DNA of 64,000 nucleotides from Rhizobium sp. ICMP 5592 (GCF_009498525.1 NZ_QSNT01000007.1:62001-126000); one strand, 5' to 3'; shown: positions 8,818 through 17,496, numbered from the stretch's first letter. A program made the numbers and translations. The notes: generated by a model from the sequence alone, not told the origin.

Positions 8818-10161
8818 ATGACGAAACTTCACGCACGCTCGGCACTGCTTCGCGATGGCTGGCAAGAAAATGTCCGGATAACCCTGGAGGCCGGCCGCGT
8901 TGCCAGCATCGAAGTGGGCGTTGCAGCCGAGGCCGGCGACGAGCGGCATGAGGTTCTGGTGCCCGCCATGCCGAACCTCCACAGCCATGCCTTCCAGCGC
9001 GCCATGGCCGGCCTTGCCGAGGTCCGCGGCCCGGCAAACGACAGCTTCTGGAGCTGGCGCACCGTCATGTACAAATTCGCGCTGTCGATGACCCCCGACC
9101 ATGTCGAGGCGGTGGCCGCGCAGCTTTACATGGAAATGCTGGAAGCCGGCTTTTCCCGCGTCGGCGAATTCCACTATCTGCACCATGATAAGGATGGCAG
9201 CCCCTATGCCAATATCGCCGAGATGGCGGAACGCGTCGGTGCTGCCAGCGCCGAGACCGGTATCGGGCTGACATTGCTGCCCGTCTTCTACGCCCATTCG
9301 GGCTTCGGCGGCGCCGCCCCGATCGACGGCCAGCGCCGTTTCATCAATTCGCTCGAGAGCTTCGAGGCGCTGATGGCCGGCTGCCGGACGATCGTCGGCC
9401 AATTGCCCGGCGCAGAACTTGGGATCGCGCCGCACAGCCTGCGGGCAGTCACACCAGAGGAGCTGGAAAAGCTCGTACCGCTGGCGGGTGACGGGCCGAT
9501 CCATATCCATGTCGCCGAGCAGGTGAAGGAGGTCGAGGATTGCCTCGCCTGGTCCGGCGCGCGGCCGGTGCAATGGTTGCTGGATCACGCCCCGGTCGAC
9601 GAACGCTGGTGCCTGATCCATGCGACCCATATGACTGACGACGAGACCCGACGCATGGCGAAAAGCGGTGCGATCGCCGGTCTTTGCCCGATCACGGAAG
9701 CCAATCTCGGCGACGGTGCTTTTGCTGCTCCCCTCTTCCTGGAAGAGGGCGGCTGCTATGGCGTCGGTTCGGATTCCAATATCCTGATCTCCGTTCCGGA
9801 AGAGTTGCGCCAACTCGAGTATTCGCAACGCCTGGCGCTTCGCGCCCGCAATGTCGTCGCCACATCGGGCGGCTCGACAGCGCGCACGCTGTTCGACCAT
9901 GCGCTTGCCGGCGGCGGCGTGGCATTGAAGGCACCGGCCGGGCTCGCGGTGGGCCATTATGCCGATCTGGTATCGCTCGACGTCAGCGCCGTGCCCTATC
10001 TCTCCGGCGACCAGATCCTCGACCAGTGGATGTTTGCCGGCGGCGTCACCGTCGATTGCGTCTGGACGCAGGGCCGCAAGCAAGTCGAAGGCGGCCGTCA
10101 CGGCAAGCGGAAGGCTATCTCGGACCGGTTCCGCGCTGCCATGTCCGAACTAATCGGTTGA
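8818..10161 (+). CDS. hutF: Formimidoylglutamate deiminase
   Basis: 447 residues; ATG preceded by AAGGAAAGGG. HutF deaminates N-formimino-L-glutamate to N-formyl-L-glutamate and ammonia, the branch of histidine catabolism used by pseudomonads and rhizobia. Amidohydrolase metal sites are visible: PNLHSHAFQRAMAG near residue 55, HIHVAEQ, LIHATHMTDDE and the catalytic VGSDSNILIS segment. Divergent from hutI and directly upstream of hutC. The next enzyme, N-formylglutamate deformylase (HutG), is not encoded in this window. Confidence 0.95.
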   Translation: MTKLHARSALLRDGWQENVRITLEAGRVASIEVGVAAEAGDERHEVLVPAMPNLHSHAFQRAMAGLAEVRGPANDSFWSWRTVMYKFALSMTPDHVEAVAAQLYMEMLEAGFSRVGEFHYLHHDKDGSPYANIAEMAERVGAASAETGIGLTLLPVFYAHSGFGGAAPIDGQRRFINSLESFEALMAGCRTIVGQLPGAELGIAPHSLRAVTPEELEKLVPLAGDGPIHIHVAEQVKEVEDCLAWSGARPVQWLLDHAPVDERWCLIHATHMTDDETRRMAKSGAIAGLCPITEANLGDGAFAAPLFLEEGGCYGVGSDSNILISVPEELRQLEYSQRLALRARNVVATSGGSTARTLFDHALAGGGVALKAPAGLAVGHYADLVSLDVSAVPYLSGDQILDQWMFAGGVTVDCVWTQGRKQVEGGRHGKRKAISDRFRAAMSELIG

Positions 10162-10231
10162 AAAGAACTTTTCCTGACGGCGATTGACGCCTAAATAGAT
10201 CAGGCGGCGAATACCCAGGTCTCACGAGGGA

Positions 10232-10963
10232 ATGATCGGCGGCATGACCACAGGCAAAGAGGCGACCCTGCATCAGCGTATCCTCAGCGATATCGAGGGC
10301 CGAATCGTCTCCGGCGACTGGCCGCCCGGCCATCGCATTCCCTTTGAGCTGGCGCTGGCGGAACAATATGACTGTTCGCGCATGACGGTGAACAAGGCGC
10401 TGACGCAGCTTGCCCGGGCGGGATTGATCGAGCGGCGCAAGCGTTCGGGAAGTTTCGTCACCCAACCGCAGGCGCAGTCGGCGGTGCTGGAAATCCACGA
10501 CATCAAGTCGGAAGTCCAGTCGCTGAACCTGCCCTATTCCCATAAGATTGTCAGGCACGCGAGGCGCAAGGGTCGTATCGAGGATGCGCGGCGGCTGGAG
10601 TTTGCCGGCTCAGTATCGGCGCTTGAGGTTATCTGCGTCCACTATGCCGGCCGCCGGCCCTTCTGCCTGGAGGATCGCGTCATCAATCTCGATGCGGTTC
10701 CCGAAGCCGGACAGGTCGATTTCGACGCGTTGCCGCCGGGGCCATGGCTGCTCAACCAGGTGCCATGGAGCACGGCCGAACATCAGATCCGCGCCATCGC
10801 GGCGGATAGCGAGGCGGCCGCAAGCCTTGATATCGCCAAGGGCACTGCCTGCCTTGTCGTCGAGCGGCGCACCTGGAGCGGTCTCGGCCCGATCACCCAT
10901 GTTCGCCTCACCTATCCCGGCGACCGTCACTCGCTGGTAGCGCGTTTTGCGCCATCGAGCTGA
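10232..10963 (+). CDS. hutC: Histidine utilization repressor, GntR family
   Basis: About 243 residues. An N-terminal GntR winged helix-turn-helix (roughly residues 10-75, with PFELALAEQYDCSRMTVNKALTQLARAGLIERRKRSGSFV) is followed by a UTRA effector domain of the HutC subfamily, which in characterized members binds urocanate and releases DNA. The start is uncertain: the ATG at 10232 has GAGGGA directly abutting it, while the ATG at 10244 (MTTGKEATLH) has the same site 12 bases away. It lies 70 bp after hutF, probably co-transcribed. The last 37 bp overlap, tail to tail, a small membrane-protein gene on the other strand. The presumed target is the palindrome at 8745-8761. Confidence 0.93.
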   Translation: MIGGMTTGKEATLHQRILSDIEGRIVSGDWPPGHRIPFELALAEQYDCSRMTVNKALTQLARAGLIERRKRSGSFVTQPQAQSAVLEIHDIKSEVQSLNLPYSHKIVRHARRKGRIEDARRLEFAGSVSALEVICVHYAGRRPFCLEDRVINLDAVPEAGQVDFDALPPGPWLLNQVPWSTAEHQIRAIAADSEAAASLDIAKGTACLVVERRTWSGLGPITHVRLTYPGDRHSLVARFAPSS

Positions 10964-11130
10964 ACGTTGCCGCCATTGCCATTGGCGCCGCCGGGCTCGG
11001 TCTGCATCGGAATGAGGCTTCCGGATTGACGGGGTGGTTGCGCAGGATTGACCAGCAGGATGCTGAGCGCGATCAGCACCAGCGCCAGAATGAGGGTAAG
11101 GCCGATCAAAAATGGGCGAATCGCTGTCAT
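10927..11130 (-). CDS. Small single-pass membrane protein, unknown
   Basis: 67 residues, MTAIRPFLIGLTLILALVLIALSI as one hydrophobic helix, then a Pro/Gln-rich and Gly/Asn-rich tail. The ATG at 11130 has GGAGGA six bases upstream, the best kind of ribosome site, which argues for a real gene despite its length. The final codons run antisense through the end of hutC (37-bp overlap). No family recognized. Topology is probably N-in with a short periplasmic tail, by inference only. It is divergent from the hutH paralogue, with 154 bp between. Confidence 0.6.
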   Translation of the reverse strand: MTAIRPFLIGLTLILALVLIALSILLVNPAQPPRQSGSLIPMQTEPGGANGNGGNVQLDGAKRATSE

Positions 11131-11284
11131 TTTGGTCCTCCAATTTCCCACGCCCGAAATAGTACCACGGCAGGAAGGGCATTTTGAGGCATTTGGCCTG
11201 TTTTGCGACCTAAACTCTCTACGAAACCTTAAAGTTCAAACCATAGCCCCGGATTTCCGGGGATTTCTCAAGGGCAATGCGGCA

Positions 11285-12775
11285 ATGACCGTGACAATTC
11301 AAACCACCCTCACCTGGCGAGATATCGCCGATGTCGCAGCCGGCGAAACGCTAGTTATTGGCGATATCGCCTGGGCTCGCATCGAGCATGCCAGCCGCAT
11401 CGTCGAAGCCATCGTCGAACGCGGCGTGCGCGCCTATGGCGTCAATACCGGCGTCGGCGCCCTCTCGGACACGGTGGTCGACCGAACCTCGCAAAGCCGG
11501 CTGTCGCGCAACATCATCCTCAGCCACGCCTGCGGCGTCGGCAGCCTGTTGGAGCCGCGCGAGGTGCGCGCCATCATCGCCGCCCAGATCGCCAATTTCG
11601 CCCATGGCTATTCCGGCGTAAGGCGGAAGATCGTCGAGCATCTGCTCGCCTTTCTGGAACGGGATTGCGTGCCGGATGTTCCCTCGAAAGGCTCCGCCGG
11701 CTATCTGACGCACAATGCCCATACGGCGCTGGTGCTGATCGGCGAGGGCTCGGCCCGGGTCGGCGGCAAATCCATGCCCGGACGCGAAGCGCTGGCGGCA
11801 ATCGGCCTGGAGCCGCTGGTGCTCGGCGCCAAGGAGGGCCTGAGCCTCGTCAACGGCACGGCCTGCGCCACCGGCCTCTTCAGCGTGGCGCTGGCCCGCG
11901 CTGAGCGGCTGCTCGCCTGGGCCGACGCCATCGCGGCGCTGACACTGGAAGCCGCCGGCGGACAGATGGCGGCCTTTGATGGGACCGTGCTGGATCTGCG
12001 CCAGTCGCCGGGCATCGCAACTGTCGGCGCATCCCTTCGGGCGCGGCTTCAGGGCAGCGGGCTGATTGCCGCCACCGTCGGCCGGCGCACGCAGGATGCG
12101 CTCAGTCTGCGCTCCATCCCGCATGCCCATGGAGCCACGCGCGACGTCTTTGATTTCGTGGCCGGGGTCGCCGACCGAGAGCTTGCTTCCGTCACCGACA
12201 ATCCCGCCGTCTCGGGCACGCCGGAAGAGCCGGTCGTCTCCTCGGAAGCACACGCCGTCGCGCCGGCGCTCGGTCAGGCCGCAGACAGCCTGGCGATCGC
12301 CCTGGCACAGATCGCCACGATCAGCGAGCGCCGCATGGACAGGCTGGTCAATCCGCTCGTGAGCGGCCTACCGCCATTTCTCGCGAGCGACGCGGGCAGC
12401 CATTCTGGCTTCATGATCGCGCAATATACCGCAGCGGCACTCGCCAACGACAACCGCCGGCTTGCCGCCCCCGCCAGCCTCGACGGCGGCATGACTTCGG
12501 GCCTGCAGGAGGATTTCCTCGCGCATCCGACCGCAGCCGCCAACAAGCTGCTCGCCATTCTCGACAATGCCGATCATATCCTCGCCATCGAACTGATGGC
12601 GGCAACGCAAGCCCATGATTTCCTCGAAGCGACCGCCAGCCGCGCGCCCGGCACCGAGGCGATCCACAGACTGGTGCGCTCCCGCGTCGCCCACTATCAC
12701 GATGATCGGCCGCTGAACCGCGATATCGAGGTGATCAGGCAGCTTATCAGCGAGCTCGATCCGCCATCCGCATAA
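11285..12775 (+). CDS. HutH-like aromatic amino-acid lyase homologue lacking the MIO motif
   Basis: 496 residues from the ATG at 11285 (AAGGG about ten bases upstream). It clearly belongs to the histidine/phenylalanine ammonia-lyase fold: AYGVNTGVG with Tyr51, NIILSHACGVG, LVNGTACATG, TDNPAVSG and a QED segment. However, the residues that build the MIO cofactor are gone. The canonical GSVGASGDLAPLAH is replaced by GSAGYLTHNAH (residues 136-146), so Ala-Ser-Gly reads Tyr-Leu-Thr. The usual QDxY tyrosine is a leucine in QDALSLRSIPH. The frame is open and otherwise collinear with HutH, so this is a diverged paralogue, not decay. It may be a non-lyase (binding or regulatory) protein or use different chemistry. 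It sits beside hutC. Confidence 0.88.
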   Translation: MTVTIQTTLTWRDIADVAAGETLVIGDIAWARIEHASRIVEAIVERGVRAYGVNTGVGALSDTVVDRTSQSRLSRNIILSHACGVGSLLEPREVRAIIAAQIANFAHGYSGVRRKIVEHLLAFLERDCVPDVPSKGSAGYLTHNAHTALVLIGEGSARVGGKSMPGREALAAIGLEPLVLGAKEGLSLVNGTACATGLFSVALARAERLLAWADAIAALTLEAAGGQMAAFDGTVLDLRQSPGIATVGASLRARLQGSGLIAATVGRRTQDALSLRSIPHAHGATRDVFDFVAGVADRELASVTDNPAVSGTPEEPVVSSEAHAVAPALGQAADSLAIALAQIATISERRMDRLVNPLVSGLPPFLASDAGSHSGFMIAQYTAAALANDNRRLAAPASLDGGMTSGLQEDFLAHPTAAANKLLAILDNADHILAIELMAATQAHDFLEATASRAPGTEAIHRLVRSRVAHYHDDRPLNRDIEVIRQLISELDPPSA

Positions 12776-12784
12776 GGCCTTGCG

Positions 12785-12812
12785 GAGAAGCTGGCGGCAG
12801 AACACGCTTCTC
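12785..12812 (+). terminator. Weak stem-loop after the hutH paralogue
   Basis: GAGAAGC and GCTTCTC form a 7-bp stem with a 14-base loop starting ten bases after the stop codon at 12775. There is no clean U-run after it, so a role in termination is only possible. Confidence 0.3.
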
Positions 12813-12962
12813 TCACACTTGTTTGATTGGCGAGGCTAACGGGCGGTCGATAGGATCGCCCTGTTGCAATTGGGCATGGCCACATGCCAGCAACGTCGCC
12901 GGTCGATTTCTGCCGGCATATCGAAAACCCACCGATTAGCGAATGTCTCAAGGAGACTATCC

Positions 12963-13586
12963 ATGGACCGCAAGCTTCTGACGAAGGGCGCATTGACGCT
13001 CGCCGCCGGTGTCGTCGCAACGCTCGTAGCACTGCAGTACGCCAATGCCGCTGAACGCGTCCGCGTGCGCGGGACGATCGAGAGCCTCGATGGCGATACG
13101 CTCAAGGTCAAGTCCCGCGAGGGCAAGGATATCGCTGTCACGCTGAAATCCGGCTGGAACGTTGCCGGCGTCGTCAAGGCTTCGGCCGCCGACATCAAGC
13201 CCGGCGATTTCGTCGGCATCGCCAATGAGCCGACCGCCAGCGGCGTCAACGGCGCCATCGAAGTCGTCATATTTCCGGCGGCGATGAAGGGCACTGGCGA
13301 GGGCGACCGCCCATGGGATTCGAAGCCGAACAGTTCCATGACCAACGCCACGGTTGCCAATGCCGTCACATCGGTCAACGGCCCGACGCTGACCCTCACC
13401 TACAAGGGTGGCGAAAAGAAGATCAACATTCCGGACGGCACTCCGGTCGTAACGCTGACGTCAGCCACCAAGGGCGATCTGAAAGCCGGCGCCGCCGTCT
13501 TCATCACCGCCGAAGCGTCCGATGACGGCAAGGTCACCGCCGATCGCATCGCCGTCGGCCTCAACGGCACCGTTCCACCGATGTAA
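12963..13586 (+). CDS. Exported DUF5666-like protein
   Basis: 207 residues; ATG at 12963 with AAGGAG upstream. The N-terminus MDRKLLTKGALTLAAGVVATLVALQYANA is a signal peptide. The mature protein has repeated small beta modules (VRVRGTIESLDGDTLKVKSREGKDIAVTL; ADIKPGDFVGIA; TLTLTYKGGEKKINIPDGTPVVTL) of the OB-like DUF5666 kind, joined by a conserved IFPAAMKGTGEGDRPWD segment. Homologues are often mislabelled metal ABC permease, but there are no membrane helices beyond the signal peptide. Periplasmic; function unknown. It stands alone, 187 bp after the hutH paralogue. Confidence 0.8.
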   Translation: MDRKLLTKGALTLAAGVVATLVALQYANAAERVRVRGTIESLDGDTLKVKSREGKDIAVTLKSGWNVAGVVKASAADIKPGDFVGIANEPTASGVNGAIEVVIFPAAMKGTGEGDRPWDSKPNSSMTNATVANAVTSVNGPTLTLTYKGGEKKINIPDGTPVVTLTSATKGDLKAGAAVFITAEASDDGKVTADRIAVGLNGTVPPM

Positions 13587-13606
13587 AAAATGGCGCCCAG
13601 GGCGCC
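13585..13606 (-). terminator. Rho-independent terminator for leftward transcripts
   Basis: Read on the minus strand, GGCGCC-CTG-GGCGCC is followed by ATTTTTT. It overlaps the stop codon of the DUF5666-like gene. No minus-strand gene ends immediately upstream of it. It could stop transcripts reading leftward out of the RND operon (stop at 14338) through the antisense strand of the toxin-antitoxin pair. Confidence 0.4.
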
Positions 13607-13632
13607 GACGTGGATGATCGCCTTGAAAGCGT

Positions 13633-13675
13633 GCCTCGAAAGTAATACCTCTATTTCAGAGATTATTACCGAGGC
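13633..13675. promoter_or_regulatory. Inverted-repeat operator of the AbrB/VapC module
   Basis: GCCTCG (13633-13638) and CGAGGC (13670-13675) bracket a second inverted pair, GTAATA (from 13642) and TATTAC (to 13669), and a third, CTCT and AGAG, around the centre ATTTC. The arms differ by a three-base AAA insertion. The element ends four bases before the antitoxin ATG, where autorepression by an antitoxin or toxin-antitoxin complex would be expected. Confidence 0.55.
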
Positions 13676-13679
13676 GCCT

Positions 13680-13913
13680 ATGAGCACGACCGTAACAGCA
13701 AAAGGTCAGGTCACGATCCCGAAGGCCGTTCGCGATCTGCTCGGGATCGGCCCCGGAAGCCGGGTCGATTTTCGTCGTGCAGCCGATGGCAGCGTCGTGG
13801 TCGTTCCACTTGACACGAATAAGCAACAGAGCCGTTTCGCCAAATTTCGGGGACATGCCGGAAAGGGTATGAGCACGGACGAGATCATGGCACTGACGCG
13901 CGGCGACGATTGA
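13680..13913 (+). CDS. Antitoxin, AbrB/SpoVT (VapB-type) family
   Basis: 77 residues. MSTTVTAKGQVTIPKAVRDLLGIGPGSRVDF is the classic swapped-hairpin AbrB DNA-binding domain (residues 1-45). The rest (QQSRFAKFRGHAGKGMSTDEIMALTRGDD) is the flexible tail that normally plugs the partner toxin's active site. It is separated by one base from the PIN toxin gene, the usual antitoxin-first order. It probably binds the inverted repeat directly upstream and represses both genes. An in-frame upstream extension to 13590 crosses the operator and is not credible. Confidence 0.9.
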   Translation: MSTTVTAKGQVTIPKAVRDLLGIGPGSRVDFRRAADGSVVVVPLDTNKQQSRFAKFRGHAGKGMSTDEIMALTRGDD

Positions 13914-13914
13914 G

Positions 13915-14322
13915 GTGATTCTCGTCGATTCCAATATCCTGCTGGATATCATCACCGATGATCCTCTTTGGTACGGTTGGTCCTTGGACCAGCTCGACAG
14001 CGCAACGCTTCTCGGCCCTCTCTACGTCAACGATGTGATCTATGCCGAAATCTCGGTTCGCTACGACCGGATCGAGGATCTCGACGACATGCTTGCCGAA
14101 ACAGGTGTCAGCCTGATGCCGATCCCCCGCGCGGCGCTATTCCTCGCCGGCAAAGTTTTTGACCAATATCGCAAATCGGGCGGGACGCGCAGCGCCGTCC
14201 TGCCCGACTTCTTCATCGGCGCCCATGCGGCGGCCAGCGGTCTTACCCTGCTGACACGCGACACGAGCCGCTTCCGGACTTACTTCAAATCCGTGACGCT
14301 GATCAGTCCGACAGCGGAATGA
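13915..14322 (+). CDS. PIN-domain ribonuclease toxin
   Basis: 135 residues with a GTG start at 13915, one base after the antitoxin stop. PIN-fold acidic residues are in place: Asp in ILVDSNILLDI, Glu in VIYAEISVRYDR, Asp in LPDFFIGAHAA and Asp in LLTRDTSRFRTYF. These four build the Mg site of VapC-type ribonucleases. The LLTRDTSRF ending differs from the GRHPAAL/GDC type of the left-edge toxin, so this is a different PIN subgroup. The stop is 16 bp from the end of the convergent RND gene. Confidence 0.9.
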   Translation: MILVDSNILLDIITDDPLWYGWSLDQLDSATLLGPLYVNDVIYAEISVRYDRIEDLDDMLAETGVSLMPIPRAALFLAGKVFDQYRKSGGTRSAVLPDFFIGAHAAASGLTLLTRDTSRFRTYFKSVTLISPTAE

Positions 14323-14337
14323 CCGTGGCGTGAACCG

Positions 14338-17300
14338 TTACTCCGCCGCCTGCGCGTGCGGCCGGTGGCCGATCTCTCCATCCTCGTCGTCCTCGTCCGG
14401 CTTCGGCTGTTTCCAGGCGATCAGGCGATAGAACATCGGAATGAAGAAGGTGGCGAGGAAGGTCGCAGCCAGCATGCCGCCGATGACGCCGGTGCCGATG
14501 GCATGGCGACTGGCGGAGCCGGCGCCGGTGCTGATCGCCAGCGGCACGACGCCGAGGATGAAGGCAAGCGAGGTCATGACGATCGGACGGAAACGCAGGC
14601 GCGCCGCCTCGAGCGCAGCTTCCGCCGCACTCATGCCGTCCTTGCGTTTCATCACCGCGAACTCGACGATCAGGATCGCGTTCTTCGCCGCCAGGCCGAT
14701 CAGCGTCACCATGCCGATCTGGAAATAGACGTCGTTGGTGAGCCCGCGCAGATAGGTGGCGAGCAGCGCGCCGAACAGCGCGAAGGGGATCGCGGTGAGG
14801 ACGGCGAGCGGCAGGCTCCACTTCTCGTATTGCGCGGCGAGGATGAGGAACACCATGATGATGCCGAAGATCATCGCCTGCGTGCCAGCGCCGCCGGTTT
14901 CCAGCTCCTGATAGGCCGAGCCCGTCCAGGCGATCTGGAAGCCTTCCGGCAGGGTCTCAGTCGCCACCTGCTGCATCGCCTTGATCGCGTCGCCGGAGGT
15001 ATAGCCGGGCGCCGGATTGCCAGTGACCTTGGCGGCGTTGAAGGCGTTGTAGCGTTCGAGCTGATCCGGCCCAATGGTGCGCGTCACCTTGATCAGCGTA
15101 TCGAGCGGGATCATCTTGCCACTGTCGGAGCGCACGAAGACCTGGCGCAGATCGTCGGGCGATTCGCGGAACGGCGCTTCCGACTGCAGGTTGACCTGAT
15201 AGTTACGGCCATAGAGCGTGAAGTCGTTGACATAGAGGCTGCCGAAGGTCGCCTGCATGGCATCGAAGACGGAGTTGATCGGCACGCCGAGGGCCTTGGC
15301 CTTCTCGCGATCAAGATCGGCGCGGAACTGCGGCACGTTGGTGTCGAGCGTGGTACGCACGCCCGCCAGCTCCGGCCGCTTGGAAGCAGCCGCCACGAGC
15401 TTCTGTGCTTCCTCCGAAAGTCCGGCAACACCCCTGCCGGAACGGTCCTGCACATAGACCTCGAAACCGCCCGTCGTCGAAAGGCCCTGGATCGGCGGTG
15501 GGTTGAAGGCGAGCACCATGGCGTCCTTGATGCCCATGTTGGCGCCGATCAAGGGACCGGCCATGTTGCGGGCGTCAAGTTCGGGTGTCTTGCGCTCACT
15601 CCAGTCCTTCAGCGTCACGAAGGCAACGCCGGCGCTGCTCTTCAGACCACCCGAAAGCAGGTCGAAGCCGGCAACGGCGAAGACGTTCTCGACGCCGGGG
15701 AGCTTCTCGGTATTGACCAGCGCCTGATCCATGACCGCCTGCGTGCGTGTCAGCGAGGCCGCCGGCGGCAAGATGGCGATCTGGAACAGCGAGCCCTGGT
15801 CCTCGTCCGGCACCAGCGATCCCGGCAGCGTATAGAAGAGATAACCGGTCGCTCCGAGCATGCCGGCAACCAGCACGCAGCCAAGCACCATGCGCTTCAG
15901 GAAGAAGGCGACGCCAGCCGTATAGCTCCGCGTCAACCGGTCGAAGGCGCGATTGAAAATGCGGAAGGGCAGCACCGGTTCGTGATGGCCGGGCTTCAGG
16001 ATCAGCGCGCAGAGCGCCGGCGTCAACGTCAGCGCCACGATGCCCGAGATGGTGACCGAGATCGCGATAGTGACGGCGAACTGTTTGTACATCTGGCCCG
16101 CCAGGCCGCCCATGAACGAGACCGGGATGAACACGGCGCAGAGCACCAGCACGATCGCGATGACCGGACCGGTCACCTCGCCCATTGCCTTGATCGCCGC
16201 CTGTTTCGGCGACAGTTTCTCCGTCGTCATCAGGCGCTCGACGTTTTCGAGCACGACGATGGCGTCGTCCACCACGATGCCGATCGCCAACACCAGGCCG
16301 AACAGCGTCAGAAGATTGATCGAGAAACCGAGCACATACATGCCGGCGAAGGTGCCGATGATCGAGATCGGCACGGCGATGACCGGGATCAGCGTCGCGC
16401 GCCAGTTCTGCAGGAAGAGGAAGACGACGATGATAACGAGAAGGATCGCCTCGATGAAGGTCTTGACCACCTCCTCGATCGACACCTGGATGAACTTGGT
16501 CGTGTCGTAGGGGATCTGGTATGCGACGCCCTGCGGGAAGGATTTCTGCAGCTCGTCCAGGCGCCCCTTGAGCGCCGCCATCGTGTTCAGCGCGTTGGCG
16601 CCCGGCTGGAGATAGACGGCGATCGGGATGGCTGGCGTACCGTTCAGGCTGCTCTGGACGGAATAGCTCTTGGTGCCGAGCTCGATGCGCGCCACGTCCT
16701 TCAGCCTCAGCGTCGCGGCATTGGCATCCGAACGCAGGATGATATCGCCGAATGCATCGATATCGGCCAGACGTCCCTGAGTCGTCACCGTGTAGGTGAA
16801 GGGCTGGGCGGTGTTGCTCGGCTGGTCACCGAACCGGCCGGCGGCAAACTGCGAATTCTGCTCCTGGATAGCGGCCGAGACATCGCTCGGCGTCAGATTA
16901 TACTGCGCTAGCTTGTCCGGCCGCAGCCATATACGCATGGAATAATCGATGTCGCCGAGAAGGTTGACATCGCCGATGCCGGGAATGCGCTTGAGATCGT
17001 CGATGACGTTGAGCAGCGCGTAGTTGCCGACGAAGGCGCGGTCGTAGCGGCTGTCGGTCGAATACATCGCCACGAAGCCAAGGATCGAGGTCGAACGCTT
17101 GGTGACGACGACGCCGAGGCGGGTCACGTCCTGCGGCAGGGTGGTGACGGCGCGCTGCACGCGGTTGTTGACGTTGATCGCCGCCTGGTCCGGATCGGTG
17201 CCGAGCGCGAAGGTTACCGTGATCTGCATCGCGCCGCTATTAGAGTTCGACGACTGCATGTAGAGCATGTTTTCGACGCCGTTGATCTGCTGCTCCAACG

Positions 17301-17496
17301 GAGCGGCAACGGTCTGGGCGACGGTCTCGGCGCTGGCGCCGGGATAGGTGGCCGTGACGACCACCTGCGGCGGCGTCAGCTCCGGATATTGCGCGATCGG
17401 CAAGATGCGGATGCAGACGGCGCCCGCAAGCAGGATGACGATCGAGATCACCGCCGCGAAAACGGGGCGATCGATGAAGAATCTGTTTCCCAACAT
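14338..17496 (-). CDS. RND efflux pump inner-membrane transporter (AcrB/BepE-like, HAE1)
   Basis: 1052 residues, full family length. MLGNRFFIDRPVFAAVISIVILLAG is helix 1; two large periplasmic loops follow helices 1 and 7, with the typical QYPELTPPQVVVTATYPGASAETV porter start. The proton-relay aspartate pair is visible in helix 4 (LAIGIVVDDAIVVLENVER). The protein forms a trimer that pumps drugs, dyes or plant phenolics out through an outer-membrane channel. It overlaps the adaptor gene (TGATG), with the adaptor upstream in the same operon. No TolC-like gene is present, so it presumably uses one elsewhere, as Brucella BepDE uses BepC. Likely repressed by the TetR protein at 18865. Confidence 0.96.
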   Translation of the reverse strand: MLGNRFFIDRPVFAAVISIVILLAGAVCIRILPIAQYPELTPPQVVVTATYPGASAETVAQTVAAPLEQQINGVENMLYMQSSNSNSGAMQITVTFALGTDPDQAAINVNNRVQRAVTTLPQDVTRLGVVVTKRSTSILGFVAMYSTDSRYDRAFVGNYALLNVIDDLKRIPGIGDVNLLGDIDYSMRIWLRPDKLAQYNLTPSDVSAAIQEQNSQFAAGRFGDQPSNTAQPFTYTVTTQGRLADIDAFGDIILRSDANAATLRLKDVARIELGTKSYSVQSSLNGTPAIPIAVYLQPGANALNTMAALKGRLDELQKSFPQGVAYQIPYDTTKFIQVSIEEVVKTFIEAILLVIIVVFLFLQNWRATLIPVIAVPISIIGTFAGMYVLGFSINLLTLFGLVLAIGIVVDDAIVVLENVERLMTTEKLSPKQAAIKAMGEVTGPVIAIVLVLCAVFIPVSFMGGLAGQMYKQFAVTIAISVTISGIVALTLTPALCALILKPGHHEPVLPFRIFNRAFDRLTRSYTAGVAFFLKRMVLGCVLVAGMLGATGYLFYTLPGSLVPDEDQGSLFQIAILPPAASLTRTQAVMDQALVNTEKLPGVENVFAVAGFDLLSGGLKSSAGVAFVTLKDWSERKTPELDARNMAGPLIGANMGIKDAMVLAFNPPPIQGLSTTGGFEVYVQDRSGRGVAGLSEEAQKLVAAASKRPELAGVRTTLDTNVPQFRADLDREKAKALGVPINSVFDAMQATFGSLYVNDFTLYGRNYQVNLQSEAPFRESPDDLRQVFVRSDSGKMIPLDTLIKVTRTIGPDQLERYNAFNAAKVTGNPAPGYTSGDAIKAMQQVATETLPEGFQIAWTGSAYQELETGGAGTQAMIFGIIMVFLILAAQYEKWSLPLAVLTAIPFALFGALLATYLRGLTNDVYFQIGMVTLIGLAAKNAILIVEFAVMKRKDGMSAAEAALEAARLRFRPIVMTSLAFILGVVPLAISTGAGSASRHAIGTGVIGGMLAATFLATFFIPMFYRLIAWKQPKPDEDDEDGEIGHRPHAQAAE

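Noticed and set aside
8734..10101. 455-codon open frame antisense to hutF
   Set aside because: HutF motifs are unmistakable on the other strand; this frame has none.
12963..13586. Metal ABC transporter permease annotation for the DUF5666-like protein
   Set aside because: Only one hydrophobic segment, the signal peptide; the rest is soluble beta-rich sequence.
14356..16911. 851-codon open frame on the plus strand
   Set aside because: Lies wholly antisense to the RND transporter; composition is Arg/His/Asp-rich as expected for a GC-rich shadow, with no domain and no ribosome site.
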